64,000 nucleotides of DNA from contig CAZCUN010000008.1 of the NCBI GenBank assembly GCA_964502215.1, positions 1 to 64,000 of the forward strand. Direction: 5' to 3'. The stretch comes from JAALLB01 sp964502215. Its GTDB lineage: Bacteria > Pseudomonadota > Alphaproteobacteria > Rhizobiales > Rhizobiaceae. Both the position numbers and the translations under genes were made by a program. The notes beneath the pieces are model-generated. The model did no database searches and was not told where the DNA came from. It saw nothing but the letters and a program-made list of their open reading frames with translations. Of the stretch, positions 35,939 through 45,125 are shown piece after piece (within the stretch, counting starts at the first letter, position 1; each line of letters begins with the position of its first letter).

Positions 35939-37259
35939 ATCGAAGTGCCTCTACGGGATCGAGTTTAGCTGCGCGCCAAGCAGGAAACAAAGTTGCTAAA
36001 AATGAAAGGGTAAGTGCCATAGCTAATATCCAGAGCGTCTCGTTGATATCCATTCTTGCTGGAATATCACTTAAAAAACGCACCGTTGGATCCCAAGGAT
36101 TACTCCCAGTAACCCACGTGACGAAGTCTTGTATCTCGGCAATATAAGTGCATACCAAAACCCCAAGTAAAAAGCCGACAATTGTTCCAACAATACCAAT
36201 CGCAGAGCCTGTAATCATAAAGACACGCATAACTGCACCTCTTGTCGTACCCATAGTACGCAGGATTGCGATGTCATGTGATTTGTCTTTCACCAACATG
36301 ATCAGTCCAGAAATAATATTGAGTGCTGCTACTAATATAATCAATGTCAGGATCATAAACATCACATTACGCTCTACATCCAAAGCCGATGTTAGCGAGG
36401 CATTTCTCTGCCTCCAATCTGATAAAGACAGCTGCCTTTGCGCAGCGGTTTCAACTCCAAAACGATATTCATCCACCCTATCTGGATCATCGACATAAAT
36501 ATCAATCACATCGACCTCACCTTCTTTATTAAAATAAAGCTGCGCTTCTTCTAAAGGTAAGAATACGAATGAACTGTCATATTCTGACATGCCAATATCA
36601 AAGATTGCATTGACTGGATAAGATTTTATCCTTGGCGTAACCCCAAAAGGTGTGACATCCCCCTTAGGTGAAATCAATGTTATATCATCACCAAGTTGCA
36701 ACCCGAGACTGTCTGCAAGACGATGACCAATGGCCGCGCCCTCTTCAATGTCAAAACCATCTAAAGTTCCACGTCCACGACCATCTACATTAAGCTTGCC
36801 ATTTTTGATGTTGGTAACACCATTTGCAATAGTTGATACACGCTTCATATCTGCTTCACGCATACCACGAACAAGCGCACCTGTTCCGTTATCAATAATA
36901 CCAGAGACTAAAACCTGCCCCTCAACAAGTGGAATTGCAAATTGTACGCCCTGTGCTTTTTCAAGTCGTTTGGAAAGCTCATCGTAATCCGTTAAAGCTG
37001 AAGCAATTGGATTAACGATCAAATGCCCATTAAGGCCAAGAATGCGATCCAGCAACTCTGTGCGAAAGCCATTCATTACAGCCATAACGATAATGAGCGT
37101 TGCAACGCCCAGCATAATACCAAGAAATGAAAACCCAGCGATAACAGAAATGAAAGCTTCTTTGCGACGCGAGCGAAGATAACGTCCTGCCAACATCCAT
37201 TCAAAAGATGAAAAAGCAGAGGTTCCTGACTTTTCGTTTGCTACAGCAATATCCGACAT
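35931..37259 (-). CDS. lolC: Lipoprotein-releasing system permease, LolC/LolE family
   Basis: This is the membrane partner of LolD. The 442-residue protein has the MacB/FtsX plan: one N-terminal span (about residues 38-65, preceded by FEWMLAGRYLRSRRKEAFISV), a large periplasmic domain to about residue 300, and three C-terminal spans, with AILRTMGTTRGAVMRVFM as the coupling region. Only one such permease gene is present, so a homodimer doing the work of LolC and LolE (LolF-like) is likely. The gene lies eight bases after proS. Confidence 0.92.
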   Translation of the reverse strand: MSDIAVANEKSGTSAFSSFEWMLAGRYLRSRRKEAFISVIAGFSFLGIMLGVATLIIVMAVMNGFRTELLDRILGLNGHLIVNPIASALTDYDELSKRLEKAQGVQFAIPLVEGQVLVSGIIDNGTGALVRGMREADMKRVSTIANGVTNIKNGKLNVDGRGRGTLDGFDIEEGAAIGHRLADSLGLQLGDDITLISPKGDVTPFGVTPRIKSYPVNAIFDIGMSEYDSSFVFLPLEEAQLYFNKEGEVDVIDIYVDDPDRVDEYRFGVETAAQRQLSLSDWRQRNASLTSALDVERNVMFMILTLIILVAALNIISGLIMLVKDKSHDIAILRTMGTTRGAVMRVFMITGSAIGIVGTIVGFLLGVLVCTYIAEIQDFVTWVTGSNPWDPTVRFLSDIPARMDINETLWILAMALTLSFLATLFPAWRAAKLDPVEALRYE

Positions 37260-37267
37260 AAAACACC

Positions 37268-38590
37268 TTAGCTTGTAAATTTGTTGATCGCTTCATCAAG
37301 CGACATTGTGGTTTTTTCAGGATTGCCACGACGCTTAACTTCAACTTCGTTATTTGCAATTCCACGAGGGCCAATTACGACTTGGTTTGGAATACCAATC
37401 AAATCCATTGTCGCAAATTTAGCGCCTGCACGATTATCTGTATCGTCATAAAGAACATCAAACCCAGCATTCGTTAGTTGATCATAGATTTTATTGCTTG
37501 CCGCATCGCAGGCTTCGTCGCCAGCCTTCATATTAATGATACCGATTTGGAAAGGGGCAATTGATTCTGGCCAGATAATACCGTCATCATCATGCGATGC
37601 TTCAATAATTGCTGCAACCAAACGGCTTGGGCCAATACCGTATGAGCCCATATGAACTTCATGGTCGATGCCGTCTGGGCCCTTTACCTTTGCATCCATC
37701 ACTTCAGAATATTTTGTTCCGAAATTAAAAATGTGCCCCACCTCTATACCGCGTGCATTCATTCGGTCACTATCGGCAACTTTTGACCATAGGTCTTCGT
37801 CATGCAATTCATCGGTTCGGGCGTAGTTTGTTGTCCAGTCTTTTACAATGCCTTCAATGACGGTATTATCATCGTAGTCAACATTAGCATCAGGTGTTTG
37901 CAAGGCCATAACATCGCTATGGCAGAACACTTCACTCTCGCCCGTATCTGCTAGGATTAAAAACTCATGCGAAAGGTCGCCTCCGATTGGGCCAGTATCA
38001 GCTCGCATAGGAATTGCTTTGACACCTAAGCGTTCAAAGGTGCGTAAGTATGAAACAAACATGCGGTAATAAGCTCTACGGGAAGCATCGCCATCTAGGT
38101 CAAAAGAATAACCGTCCTTCATCAAAAACTCACGCCCACGCATCACGCCAAAACGAGGGCGAACTTCATCGCGAAACTTCCATTGAATATGATAAAAATT
38201 AAGCGGTAAATCTTTGTAGCTTTTCACATAAGATCGAAAAATCTCAGTGATCATTTCTTCATTCGTTGGACCAAACAACATATCACGGCCATGCCGATCT
38301 TCGATACGCAGCATTTCTTTGCCATAATCATCATATCGACCGCTTTCGCGCCATAGGTCTGCAGACTGTATAGTTGGCATTAGAATCTCAATCGCACCCG
38401 CCCGGTTTTGCTCCTCACGTACAATATTGGAAATTTTGTTTAAAACCTTGAGACCAAGCGGCAACCATGAATAAATGCCAGAGGATTGCTGTCGTATCAT
38501 ACCAGCTCTTAGCATTAGCCTATGAGACACAATTTCAGCTTCTTTTGGGTTCTCTTTCAGAACAGGAATAAAATACCGGGATAAACGCAT
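37268..38590 (-). CDS. proS: Prolyl-tRNA synthetase, short alphaproteobacterial form
   Basis: ProS charges tRNA(Pro). At 440 residues this is the short form found in alphaproteobacteria, which lacks the roughly 180-residue editing insertion between class II motifs 2 and 3 present in E. coli ProS; mis-made Ala-tRNA(Pro) would then need a separate hydrolase. Visible motifs are RQQSSGIYSWLPLG (motif 1 region), FRDEVRPRFGVMRGREFLMKD (motif 2) and GSYGIGPSRLVAAIIE (motif 3), followed by the anticodon-binding domain. No clear ribosome-binding site precedes the ATG. It heads the proS-lolC-lolD group. Confidence 0.96.
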   Translation of the reverse strand: MRLSRYFIPVLKENPKEAEIVSHRLMLRAGMIRQQSSGIYSWLPLGLKVLNKISNIVREEQNRAGAIEILMPTIQSADLWRESGRYDDYGKEMLRIEDRHGRDMLFGPTNEEMITEIFRSYVKSYKDLPLNFYHIQWKFRDEVRPRFGVMRGREFLMKDGYSFDLDGDASRRAYYRMFVSYLRTFERLGVKAIPMRADTGPIGGDLSHEFLILADTGESEVFCHSDVMALQTPDANVDYDDNTVIEGIVKDWTTNYARTDELHDEDLWSKVADSDRMNARGIEVGHIFNFGTKYSEVMDAKVKGPDGIDHEVHMGSYGIGPSRLVAAIIEASHDDDGIIWPESIAPFQIGIINMKAGDEACDAASNKIYDQLTNAGFDVLYDDTDNRAGAKFATMDLIGIPNQVVIGPRGIANNEVEVKRRGNPEKTTMSLDEAINKFTS

Positions 38591-38794
38591 CGTAAAACAA
38601 CCAGAATCAATAATGTAATGTTATTTAAGTTAAAGCCTTTAATCCTTGCCTATACAAGCCCCACAAAGTTATTACAGCTTTCCTCATCAAAAGCTTATAG
38701 TTTACATTGTTAGCTTTATAAAAAGTGATTGAATTTATACATTTTTCCCATGACAGAACCATTGCTCTGTGTTTAAGTGTAAATAACAAAGTTT

Positions 38795-38935
38795 TGGGGC
38801 TAACCAAACATTATTGCTGTCTACGTCTTGGGAGGATATGATTCAGGCGCAATTTATATTGCAGCCGCTGTTATACAGAATGAATCTGGCATGCAGAAAC
38901 TTCAGGCAAGGCTTTTACGCCTTGCCTTTTTATTT
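38795..38935 (+). ncRNA. Candidate small RNA ending in a terminator hairpin
   Basis: A strong terminator on the plus strand has no plus-strand gene before it: the only upstream gene, proS, is divergent. That implies a short transcript starting somewhere after about 38750 and ending near 38935. The segment is less AT-rich than its flanks and contains a GGGAGGAT anti-SD-complementary word and short inverted repeats. The 5' end is a guess and no RNA family was recognised. A 35-codon frame starting at ATG 38838 has its ribosome-binding word only two bases away and is not called. Confidence 0.4.
38904..38935 (+). terminator. Intrinsic terminator on the plus strand, no gene upstream
   Basis: A perfect 9-bp stem (AGGCAAGGC at 38904-38912, GCCTTGCCT at 38919-38927) with a six-base loop is followed by TTTTTATTT. 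On the minus strand no T run follows, so it acts in the plus direction. Confidence 0.8.
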
Positions 38936-38980
38936 GGAAGTTTAAAAACTAGAACTTTATTTGGAAGTTGAAAAACTAGA
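38930..38980. repeat. Two-copy 24-base tandem repeat, period 27
   Basis: Bases 38930-38953 and 38957-38980 match at 23 of 24 positions. The second copy ends two bases before the DUF1467 gene's stop codon, so the repeat lies between the terminator T run and that gene. It looks like a recent slippage duplication. Confidence 0.75.
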
Positions 38981-38982
38981 AA

Positions 38983-39264
38983 TCATCCACGCGGCTTTAG
39001 ATGTTCAGGAAATATGCTTGGGATATCAGCAAAAGTCAGTTCGAAGTAACTCGTAAGTCCCCAATAAATTAGATATAAAACACCTGCTATAATTGAGTTC
39101 CAAAATAGCTTTTGCCCTAATCTTGTAATTGTAGGCGCACCAGGATCTGTCCCCTCAATTACAACACCATCTTCAGCTTGCGATCTGTTTCCGTATGGAA
39201 GAACGATAAATAATGTGACCCACCATATTATGAAATAAACCGCAAAGCCTGTAAAAAAAGCCAT
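38983..39264 (-). CDS. DUF1467 family small membrane protein
   Basis: This 93-residue protein has two membrane helices, at about residues 3-22 and 56-76, and the family hallmark WWVTLFIVLPYGNRSQAE after the first span, followed by GTDPGAPT and a Gln-Lys-Leu-Phe-Trp stretch before the second span. The family is widespread in alphaproteobacteria and of unknown function. The start overlaps the mce stop by one base (TAATG); location next to mce, rnj and the nuo genes is its normal context. It is the last gene of the run that starts at nuoA. Confidence 0.88.
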   Translation of the reverse strand: MAFFTGFAVYFIIWWVTLFIVLPYGNRSQAEDGVVIEGTDPGAPTITRLGQKLFWNSIIAGVLYLIYWGLTSYFELTFADIPSIFPEHLKPRG

Positions 39265-39668
39265 TAGACTTGCTCCAACTCAACAAGCGTCCCGCAAAAG
39301 TCTTTTGGGTGCAAAAATAAAACAGGCTTGCCATGCGCACCAATCTTGGGTTCTCCGTCACCTAACACCCGTGCACCATCTGCTTTTAATTTATCACGTG
39401 AGGCTATGATATCATCAACCTCATAACAAATATGATGAATTCCACCTGATGGATTACGCTCCATAAAAGGTTCAATTGGAGATTCCTCTCCCAGCACTTC
39501 TAACAACTCTATTTTCGTATTTGGAAGCTCTACAAACACAACCGTTACACCATGCTCAGGCAAGGCTAATGGATCGCTTACTTTTGCCCCTAGTGTTGCA
39601 GCATACGTATTGATACCAGAAGCCAAATCAGGAACAGCAATTGCTACATGGTTTAAACGACCAATCAT
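39264..39668 (-). CDS. mce: Methylmalonyl-CoA epimerase
   Basis: The epimerase interconverts the (R) and (S) forms of methylmalonyl-CoA so that propionyl-CoA can enter the TCA cycle as succinyl-CoA. The 134-residue VOC-fold protein has metal ligands at His7 (LNHVAIAVPDL), in GGIHHICYEVDD, and Glu near the C-terminus (GTLVELEQV). The ESPIEPFMERNPSGG segment is typical. It is 12 bases after rnj and coupled to the DUF1467 gene. Confidence 0.93.
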   Translation of the reverse strand: MIGRLNHVAIAVPDLASGINTYAATLGAKVSDPLALPEHGVTVVFVELPNTKIELLEVLGEESPIEPFMERNPSGGIHHICYEVDDIIASRDKLKADGARVLGDGEPKIGAHGKPVLFLHPKDFCGTLVELEQV

Positions 39669-39680
39669 TTATTCTAACTC

Positions 39681-41345
39681 CTATACTCTTGCTACAAAAA
39701 CCGTTGTCATTGGTTTTTTACCCCAAAGGTTTCTAGCTTCACTTCTAAGCGCACGAGAAACAGCATCCCGAACAAGGTCATCATCTTTGCGGCGTTTTTT
39801 TGGAATTCCAGATAAAGCACTCATGGCTGCTTTGTATAATGCGTTGTCAAAATAGTCGCCGTCGTTCGTAACTTCTGGAAGGCCAACTAAAGCGATATCA
39901 AATTCATCCGCCATTTCACCTGACCTATCTAATACAATAGAAGCTACAATATGACCTGCATAAGAAAGCTTGCGGCGTTCCTTAACGCCAGTAGCTGCTT
40001 CACTAGCGATGATTTTTCCATCCTTATAGATACGTCCATATGGAACTTGATCAATTATTTCAGCAACACCTGGTGCAAGTCTTACAAGGTCACCATTTCT
40101 TATTGGAATCACCTGCGGGATAGCTGCTTCGCCACCTAGTTTAGCTTGTGCGTTGAGGTGGGCTGCTTCACCATGAACCGGTATTAAAATTTCAGGCTGC
40201 GTCCAATCATACATTTGCTTAAGTTCATGCCTGCGTGGGTGGCCTGAAACATGTACAAGTGTTTTACCATCTTCAATGATTTCGACACCTTGTTCAATAA
40301 GGTTATTCTTAATCGCAATGATAGGCTTTTCGTTTCCAGGAATAGTTCGAGAAGAAAATATCACCGTGTCGCCTGCTGCAAATGAAATATAGCGATGTTC
40401 TTGCCTAGCAATCTTTGCAAGAGCTGCACGGTTTTCGCCCTGACTTCCTGTTAAGATAATTACAAGTTGATTTCTGTCTATATATTGAAAATCTATATCT
40501 TCAACAAAGTCTGCAATATCATCAAACATACTTAGATCAGTTGCTACTTCAACAACACGTCGAATAGAGCTGCCCACGAGCATCACTTTACGGCCAGCTT
40601 TTTCTGCCGCTTGCGCTATTGAGCGTATACGACCTACATTTGAAGAAAAGGTTGTAATTGCCACCCTTCCTTTTGCCTCTGAAATAAGCTTAGCAAGACT
40701 GTCAGATACCTCACGCTCCGTTGGCGAAACACCCTCACGCATTGCATTGGTTGAATCACAGACAAGTGCTAAAACGCCATCATCGCCAAGCCTTTTGAAG
40801 GCTTTTGCATCTGTATTCTTGCCTAATGTTGGATCTTCATCTAGTTTCCAATCGCCTGTATGAATAATGCGCCCAAGTGGTGACTTGATTGCAAGCGACA
40901 TAGGTTCAGGAATTGAGTGGGTTACATAAACGGGTTCAATCTCAAAAGGCTCAAGATCTATTACATCACCCGCTTTATATATCTCAAGAGGTAGATTAGG
41001 CGGCTCCCCTTCATATTGCGCTTTTGCATCGAGCATGCCAGCTGTAAAGGCTGTACAATATATTGGTGCTCCCAAACGTTGCCATAAGCTTAGAAGTGCG
41101 CCGTAATGATCTTCGTGTGCGTGGGTAATCACAATTGCTAAAAGATCTTTACCAATATCTTCAACAAACTTAATATCAGGCAACACAAGATCAACACCAG
41201 GCAAGTCTGGCCCAGGAAATGTGACACCACAATCAACCATAATCCATTTGCGCTTGGCTTTATCGCCAAAGCCATAAAGCGCAAGGTTCATGCCAATTTC
41301 GCCAACCCCACCTAAAGGCACAAACACCAAATCTTGTTTACTCAA
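39681..41345 (-). CDS. rnj: Ribonuclease J
   Basis: RNase J is an exo- and endonuclease of the metallo-beta-lactamase/beta-CASP family that processes rRNA and decays mRNA. The 554-residue protein has the zinc motif THAHEDHYGAL, then HTGDWKLDEDP, CDSTNAMREG, the beta-CASP region with ITTFSSNVGRI and FSSRTIPGNE, and the VHVSGHPRRHEL motif with the HGEAAHL stretch. It starts at a TTG with GAGG eight bases upstream; no ATG is near. It lies 20 bases after birA. Confidence 0.96.
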   Translation of the reverse strand: MSKQDLVFVPLGGVGEIGMNLALYGFGDKAKRKWIMVDCGVTFPGPDLPGVDLVLPDIKFVEDIGKDLLAIVITHAHEDHYGALLSLWQRLGAPIYCTAFTAGMLDAKAQYEGEPPNLPLEIYKAGDVIDLEPFEIEPVYVTHSIPEPMSLAIKSPLGRIIHTGDWKLDEDPTLGKNTDAKAFKRLGDDGVLALVCDSTNAMREGVSPTEREVSDSLAKLISEAKGRVAITTFSSNVGRIRSIAQAAEKAGRKVMLVGSSIRRVVEVATDLSMFDDIADFVEDIDFQYIDRNQLVIILTGSQGENRAALAKIARQEHRYISFAAGDTVIFSSRTIPGNEKPIIAIKNNLIEQGVEIIEDGKTLVHVSGHPRRHELKQMYDWTQPEILIPVHGEAAHLNAQAKLGGEAAIPQVIPIRNGDLVRLAPGVAEIIDQVPYGRIYKDGKIIASEAATGVKERRKLSYAGHIVASIVLDRSGEMADEFDIALVGLPEVTNDGDYFDNALYKAAMSALSGIPKKRRKDDDLVRDAVSRALRSEARNLWGKKPMTTVFVARV

Positions 41346-41365
41346 AATCTTATCCTCAACGCATC

Positions 41366-42130
41366 TTAAGGCGTTTGTTTAAAAAAAATATCTGCGGTAG
41401 AAATTTGCTTAATTCCATCATCAGTTTGTAGCAACATGTAGCCATCATCATCGATTGAATTAAAAATTCCATCTATTCTTTGTTGGCTTGGTATATAAAC
41501 CGATATTGCTTTGCCAATACCGTATACATTATTTAGCCATTTTTTTCTTATGCCAGTAAAATTATTACCTTTATCCCAGAGTGCAATATTATCTGCAACC
41601 GTATCTGCAAGTGTCAAAAAGAAGCGGCTTGCAGAAACCTCAATGCCTTCTGCGAACAAGCTTGTGGCTTGATGAAGCGTGTTTTGCGGAAAATCCTGAC
41701 AATTCACACCAATGCCCATGACCACATAGGTTTGCTCATGATAATGAACGCTTTCCAGTAAAATACCTGAACACTTTCGCTGGTTTAAAAGTACATCATT
41801 TGGCCATTTCACTTTGACCGTATTTCCAGAAACATTAAATGCTTCAATTGCATCTCTTACCGATATTGCAGCGATAAATGTTAAATCTGCCAATCTGCTT
41901 TTATCACTTGGGTTAGTTAGCAAGAGTGATGCAAAAAGATTGCCAGTGCTACTTGCCCATTCTCGGCCTCGACTACCTTTGCCATGGGTTTGATGTTCTG
42001 CCGTTACCCATAAATTGCCAAATTCTCCACTTGCCGCATATTCCAAACAAAGTGCATTTGTTGAAGCTGTCTCTTTTATAGAAAGATGACGATACTCACC
42101 GTGGTTAGTTTTGATCGACGAACCAATCAA
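41366..42130 (-). CDS. birA: Biotin--[acetyl-CoA-carboxylase] ligase
   Basis: BirA attaches biotin to the biotin carboxyl carrier protein of acetyl-CoA and other carboxylases. At 254 residues it is the monofunctional form without the DNA-binding N-terminus of E. coli BirA, so it is not a repressor. Seen are KETASTNALCLEYA, the biotin loop KGSRGREWASSTGNL, VKWPNDVLLNQRKCSGILLE and GIGVNC, with a short SH3-like C-terminal domain. It starts at a TTG that overlaps the nuoN stop (TTGA), so it is translated with the nuo genes. Confidence 0.95.
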   Translation of the reverse strand: MIGSSIKTNHGEYRHLSIKETASTNALCLEYAASGEFGNLWVTAEHQTHGKGSRGREWASSTGNLFASLLLTNPSDKSRLADLTFIAAISVRDAIEAFNVSGNTVKVKWPNDVLLNQRKCSGILLESVHYHEQTYVVMGIGVNCQDFPQNTLHQATSLFAEGIEVSASRFFLTLADTVADNIALWDKGNNFTGIRKKWLNNVYGIGKAISVYIPSQQRIDGIFNSIDDDGYMLLQTDDGIKQISTADIFFKQTP

Positions 42131-43578
42131 AAGAAGGATGCGGCAGCAACTGAAGTTGCATCTGAAACATACCCAGCGATTAAGAAATAGAAAGTAACAA
42201 AGACGCCACTCGCCATTAACACAACTTTTAATTCACCATCCATAGGAACAAAATTATCTGCTGGCTCATCAAACCACATGATTTTTATGATACGAAGATA
42301 ATAGAATGCACCGATAACACTAGCTAGCACACCAATAACAGCAAGCGCATAAAGACCTGCTTCAATTGCTGCGACAAAAACAAAATACTTAGCAAAGAAA
42401 CCTGCTAGCGGTGGAATGCCAGCGAGTGAGAACATCAAAATTGTTAGCATAAGCGCCATCATAGGGTTTCTGCTACCAAGACCTGAAAGGTCTGATATTT
42501 CCTCAACGGATCCATCTTTGCGACGCATCGCGATAATACATGCGAATGTACCAACCGTCATCACCATATAAATCAGCATATAAAGAATAACACCATTCAC
42601 CCCAGATTGTGTGCCCGAAGCAAGGCCGACGAGCGCATAACCCATATGACCGATTGATGAATAAGCCATAAGTCGCTTTATATTAGTTTGTCCGATGGCA
42701 GCAAATGCACCAAGTGTCATTGACGCAATTGCAATGAATGCAATTATTTGCTGCCAATCAGATGTTACAGGTTCGAATGCTTGGATAACAACTCGAATAA
42801 GCATCGACATTGCTGCAATTTTAGGTGCCGCTGCAAAAAAGGCAGTTACAGGCGATGGCGAGCCTTCATATACATCGGGTGTCCACATGTGGAATGGAAC
42901 TGCCGAAATTTTAAAGGCAATGCCAGCCATTAAAAATACAAGTCCGAAAACCAAACCAAGTGAACGTTCATTGCCAGCCATAGCTTCTGCTATACCGACA
43001 AAATCAGTGTGTCCTGTAAAGCCATAAATTAGCGATGCTCCGTAAAGCAACATGCCTGATGAGAGTGCACCCAGAACAAAATATTTAAGACCAGCCTCAG
43101 TAGAGCGTACTGAATCACGATTAATCGCTGCCAAGACATAAAGCGATAAAGATTGAAGCTCTAAGCCTAAGTATAAAGCAATCAGGTCATTTGCTGAAAT
43201 CATCAGCAACATACCCAGTGTCGCTGTGAGCACTAAAATTGGGTATTCGAAATTAATAACCCCTTCCCGTTTCATGAAATTCACAGACATTATAATAGCA
43301 AGTGCAGAGCCAAGTAATGTTAGCAGTTTCATGAACCAAGCAAAATTATCAAGAATAAATGCTCCATTCATCGCCACGCCGCGCTCATTGGTCAAGAACA
43401 AGACGATGCTGGCAGCAACCAGAACTGCAAGTGATAAGCCGGTTATTTGGGAAAGCGAACGTTCTCCTGAAAAAACACCAATCATCAACAAAACCATAAT
43501 ACCAAGCGCAAGCCATAGCTCAGCGCCAAGTAGACCAATGTTTTGTGCTTCAATAAATGCCAGCAATGTTTCTTGCAT
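42127..43578 (-). CDS. nuoN: NADH-quinone oxidoreductase subunit N
   Basis: NuoN is one of three antiporter-like membrane subunits of complex I that pump protons. The 483-residue protein has 14 predicted spans, the lysine-bearing ALKYFVLGALSSGMLLYGASL segment, the MWTPDVYEGSPSPVTAFFA motif and KRLMAYSSIGHMGY. It is 17 bases after nuoM and the last canonical gene of the operon. Confidence 0.97.
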   Translation of the reverse strand: MQETLLAFIEAQNIGLLGAELWLALGIMVLLMIGVFSGERSLSQITGLSLAVLVAASIVLFLTNERGVAMNGAFILDNFAWFMKLLTLLGSALAIIMSVNFMKREGVINFEYPILVLTATLGMLLMISANDLIALYLGLELQSLSLYVLAAINRDSVRSTEAGLKYFVLGALSSGMLLYGASLIYGFTGHTDFVGIAEAMAGNERSLGLVFGLVFLMAGIAFKISAVPFHMWTPDVYEGSPSPVTAFFAAAPKIAAMSMLIRVVIQAFEPVTSDWQQIIAFIAIASMTLGAFAAIGQTNIKRLMAYSSIGHMGYALVGLASGTQSGVNGVILYMLIYMVMTVGTFACIIAMRRKDGSVEEISDLSGLGSRNPMMALMLTILMFSLAGIPPLAGFFAKYFVFVAAIEAGLYALAVIGVLASVIGAFYYLRIIKIMWFDEPADNFVPMDGELKVVLMASGVFVTFYFLIAGYVSDATSVAAASFF

Positions 43579-43595
43579 TGGAATTCTCTGCTCTC

Positions 43596-45125
43596 TTAAT
43601 TCAGGCTTGCCTGAGCGGTTTCTTTAGCGGCTTGTATTGCTGCTTCGTAATTTAAAATTAAGTTATTGACTGATGTTTCCGTCGCCTCAAAAATTGGCAT
43701 TGGGTAAACACCATAGAAGATAACTAAAACAACAAGTGGATAGATGATAACTTTCTCTCGTGTATCCAAATCAACAATTGCCTTTAGGCTTTCTTTATCA
43801 AGGCTGCCTAATACAACACGGCGATAAAGCCAAAGTGCATAAGCGGCCGACAAGATAACCCCTGTTGTTGCTAATAGCGCTATCCACGTATTGACTTGGA
43901 ATACACCAAGCAAAACCAAGAACTCTCCAACAAACCCTGAAGTTCCTGGAAGGCCAACATTTGCCATCGTGAATATTAAAAACACAACAGCATATTTAGG
44001 CATTGAATTAACAAGGCCACCATAAGCTGAAATTTCTCGCGTATGCATCCGGTCATAAACAACCCCAACACACAAGAAAAGTGCACCAGAAACAAGGCCA
44101 TGTGATAGCATTTGATAAAGTCCGCCCTGAATACCATTTGCATTCATTGTAAAGATACCCATCGTCACATATCCCATGTGTGCAACAGATGAATAAGCGA
44201 TGAGTTTCTTAATATCTTCCTGCATTAGCGCTACAAGCGATGTGTAAATAATTGCGATTGCGGATAAAACAAATACCAACATTGCAAGCTCTTCACTTGC
44301 GACTGGGAACATAGGAATTGAGAATCTTAAGAACCCATATCCGCCCATTTTAAGCAAAATTGCAGCAAGTACTACAGAACCTGCTGTTGGCGCTTCAACG
44401 TGAGCATCTGGCAACCAAGTGTGAACTGGCCACATTGGCATTTTCACTGCAAATGAAGCAAAGAATGCAAGCCATAACCAAGTTTGCATTGATGTTGGAA
44501 TTACTGATTCATCGCGCGTTGGATCTAGCAATAAGACAATGTCCGTAGTTTGCGTTTGCCAATAAATAGCCATTATCGCAAGTAGCATTAAGACAGAACC
44601 TAGCAAGGTATATAGGAAAAACTTAAAGCTTGCGTACACACGCCTTGCGCCACCCCATATTCCGATAATTAAGAACATCGGGATAAGACCAGCTTCAAAG
44701 AAAATGTAGAACAGCATAATATCAAGCGCACAGAATACGCCAATCATGAATGTTTCCAGAACAAGGAATGCTATCATATAGGATTTGATATCTTTTTTAA
44801 CGCTCTTCCAACTTGCCAAGATACAAAATGGCATAAGAAAAGTTGAAAGAATAACAAACAGCATCGAGATACCATCAACGCCCATATGGTAGGACATGAA
44901 AGACCCAATCCATTCGTAACGTTCAACGAATTGGAAGCTTGCTGTTGTTTGATCAAAATTCACCCAGATATACAAAGATGCAATGAAGGTGATTATCGTC
45001 GTAAAGAGCGCAACATTTTTGATGTTACGTTCTGCAACTGGATTATCAGTTGGTATAAGCATGATCATCAGCGCGCCAATTAGCGGCATGAATGTAATCA
45101 TTGTGAGAATTGGCCAGTCAGTCAT
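43596..45125 (-). CDS. nuoM: NADH-quinone oxidoreductase subunit M
   Basis: NuoM is the middle proton-pumping antiporter-like subunit. The start is the ATG overlapping the nuoL stop (TAATG), giving 509 residues; a nine-codon upstream extension of the frame is rejected. It has 14 spans with the key Glu in FLVLETFMIGVF, the PVHTWLPDAHVEAPTAGSV motif and KKLIAYSSVAHMGYV. Confidence 0.97.
   Translation of the reverse strand: MTDWPILTMITFMPLIGALMIMLIPTDNPVAERNIKNVALFTTIITFIASLYIWVNFDQTTASFQFVERYEWIGSFMSYHMGVDGISMLFVILSTFLMPFCILASWKSVKKDIKSYMIAFLVLETFMIGVFCALDIMLFYIFFEAGLIPMFLIIGIWGGARRVYASFKFFLYTLLGSVLMLLAIMAIYWQTQTTDIVLLLDPTRDESVIPTSMQTWLWLAFFASFAVKMPMWPVHTWLPDAHVEAPTAGSVVLAAILLKMGGYGFLRFSIPMFPVASEELAMLVFVLSAIAIIYTSLVALMQEDIKKLIAYSSVAHMGYVTMGIFTMNANGIQGGLYQMLSHGLVSGALFLCVGVVYDRMHTREISAYGGLVNSMPKYAVVFLIFTMANVGLPGTSGFVGEFLVLLGVFQVNTWIALLATTGVILSAAYALWLYRRVVLGSLDKESLKAIVDLDTREKVIIYPLVVLVIFYGVYPMPIFEATETSVNNLILNYEAAIQAAKETAQASLN

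Larger units (their letters stand above)
38591..38982. other. Gene-free stretch between the DUF1467 gene and proS
   Basis: These 392 bases separate two minus-strand units. They should hold the proS promoter near 38600-38700. Further right a strong plus-strand terminator and a short tandem duplication point to a small RNA on the plus strand. A 60-codon minus-strand frame at 38625-38807 looks random in composition and is not called. Confidence 0.5.

Noticed and set aside
38625..38807. 60-codon minus-strand frame in the gap before proS
   Set aside because: It has no ribosome-binding site, random composition and no family pattern, and overlaps the likely promoter of proS.
38802..38970. Plus-strand open frame with a hydrophobic, protein-like stretch before the terminator
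   Set aside because: It has no ATG or GTG start and runs through the terminator hairpin, so a small RNA is the simpler reading; a TTG start remains a slim possibility.
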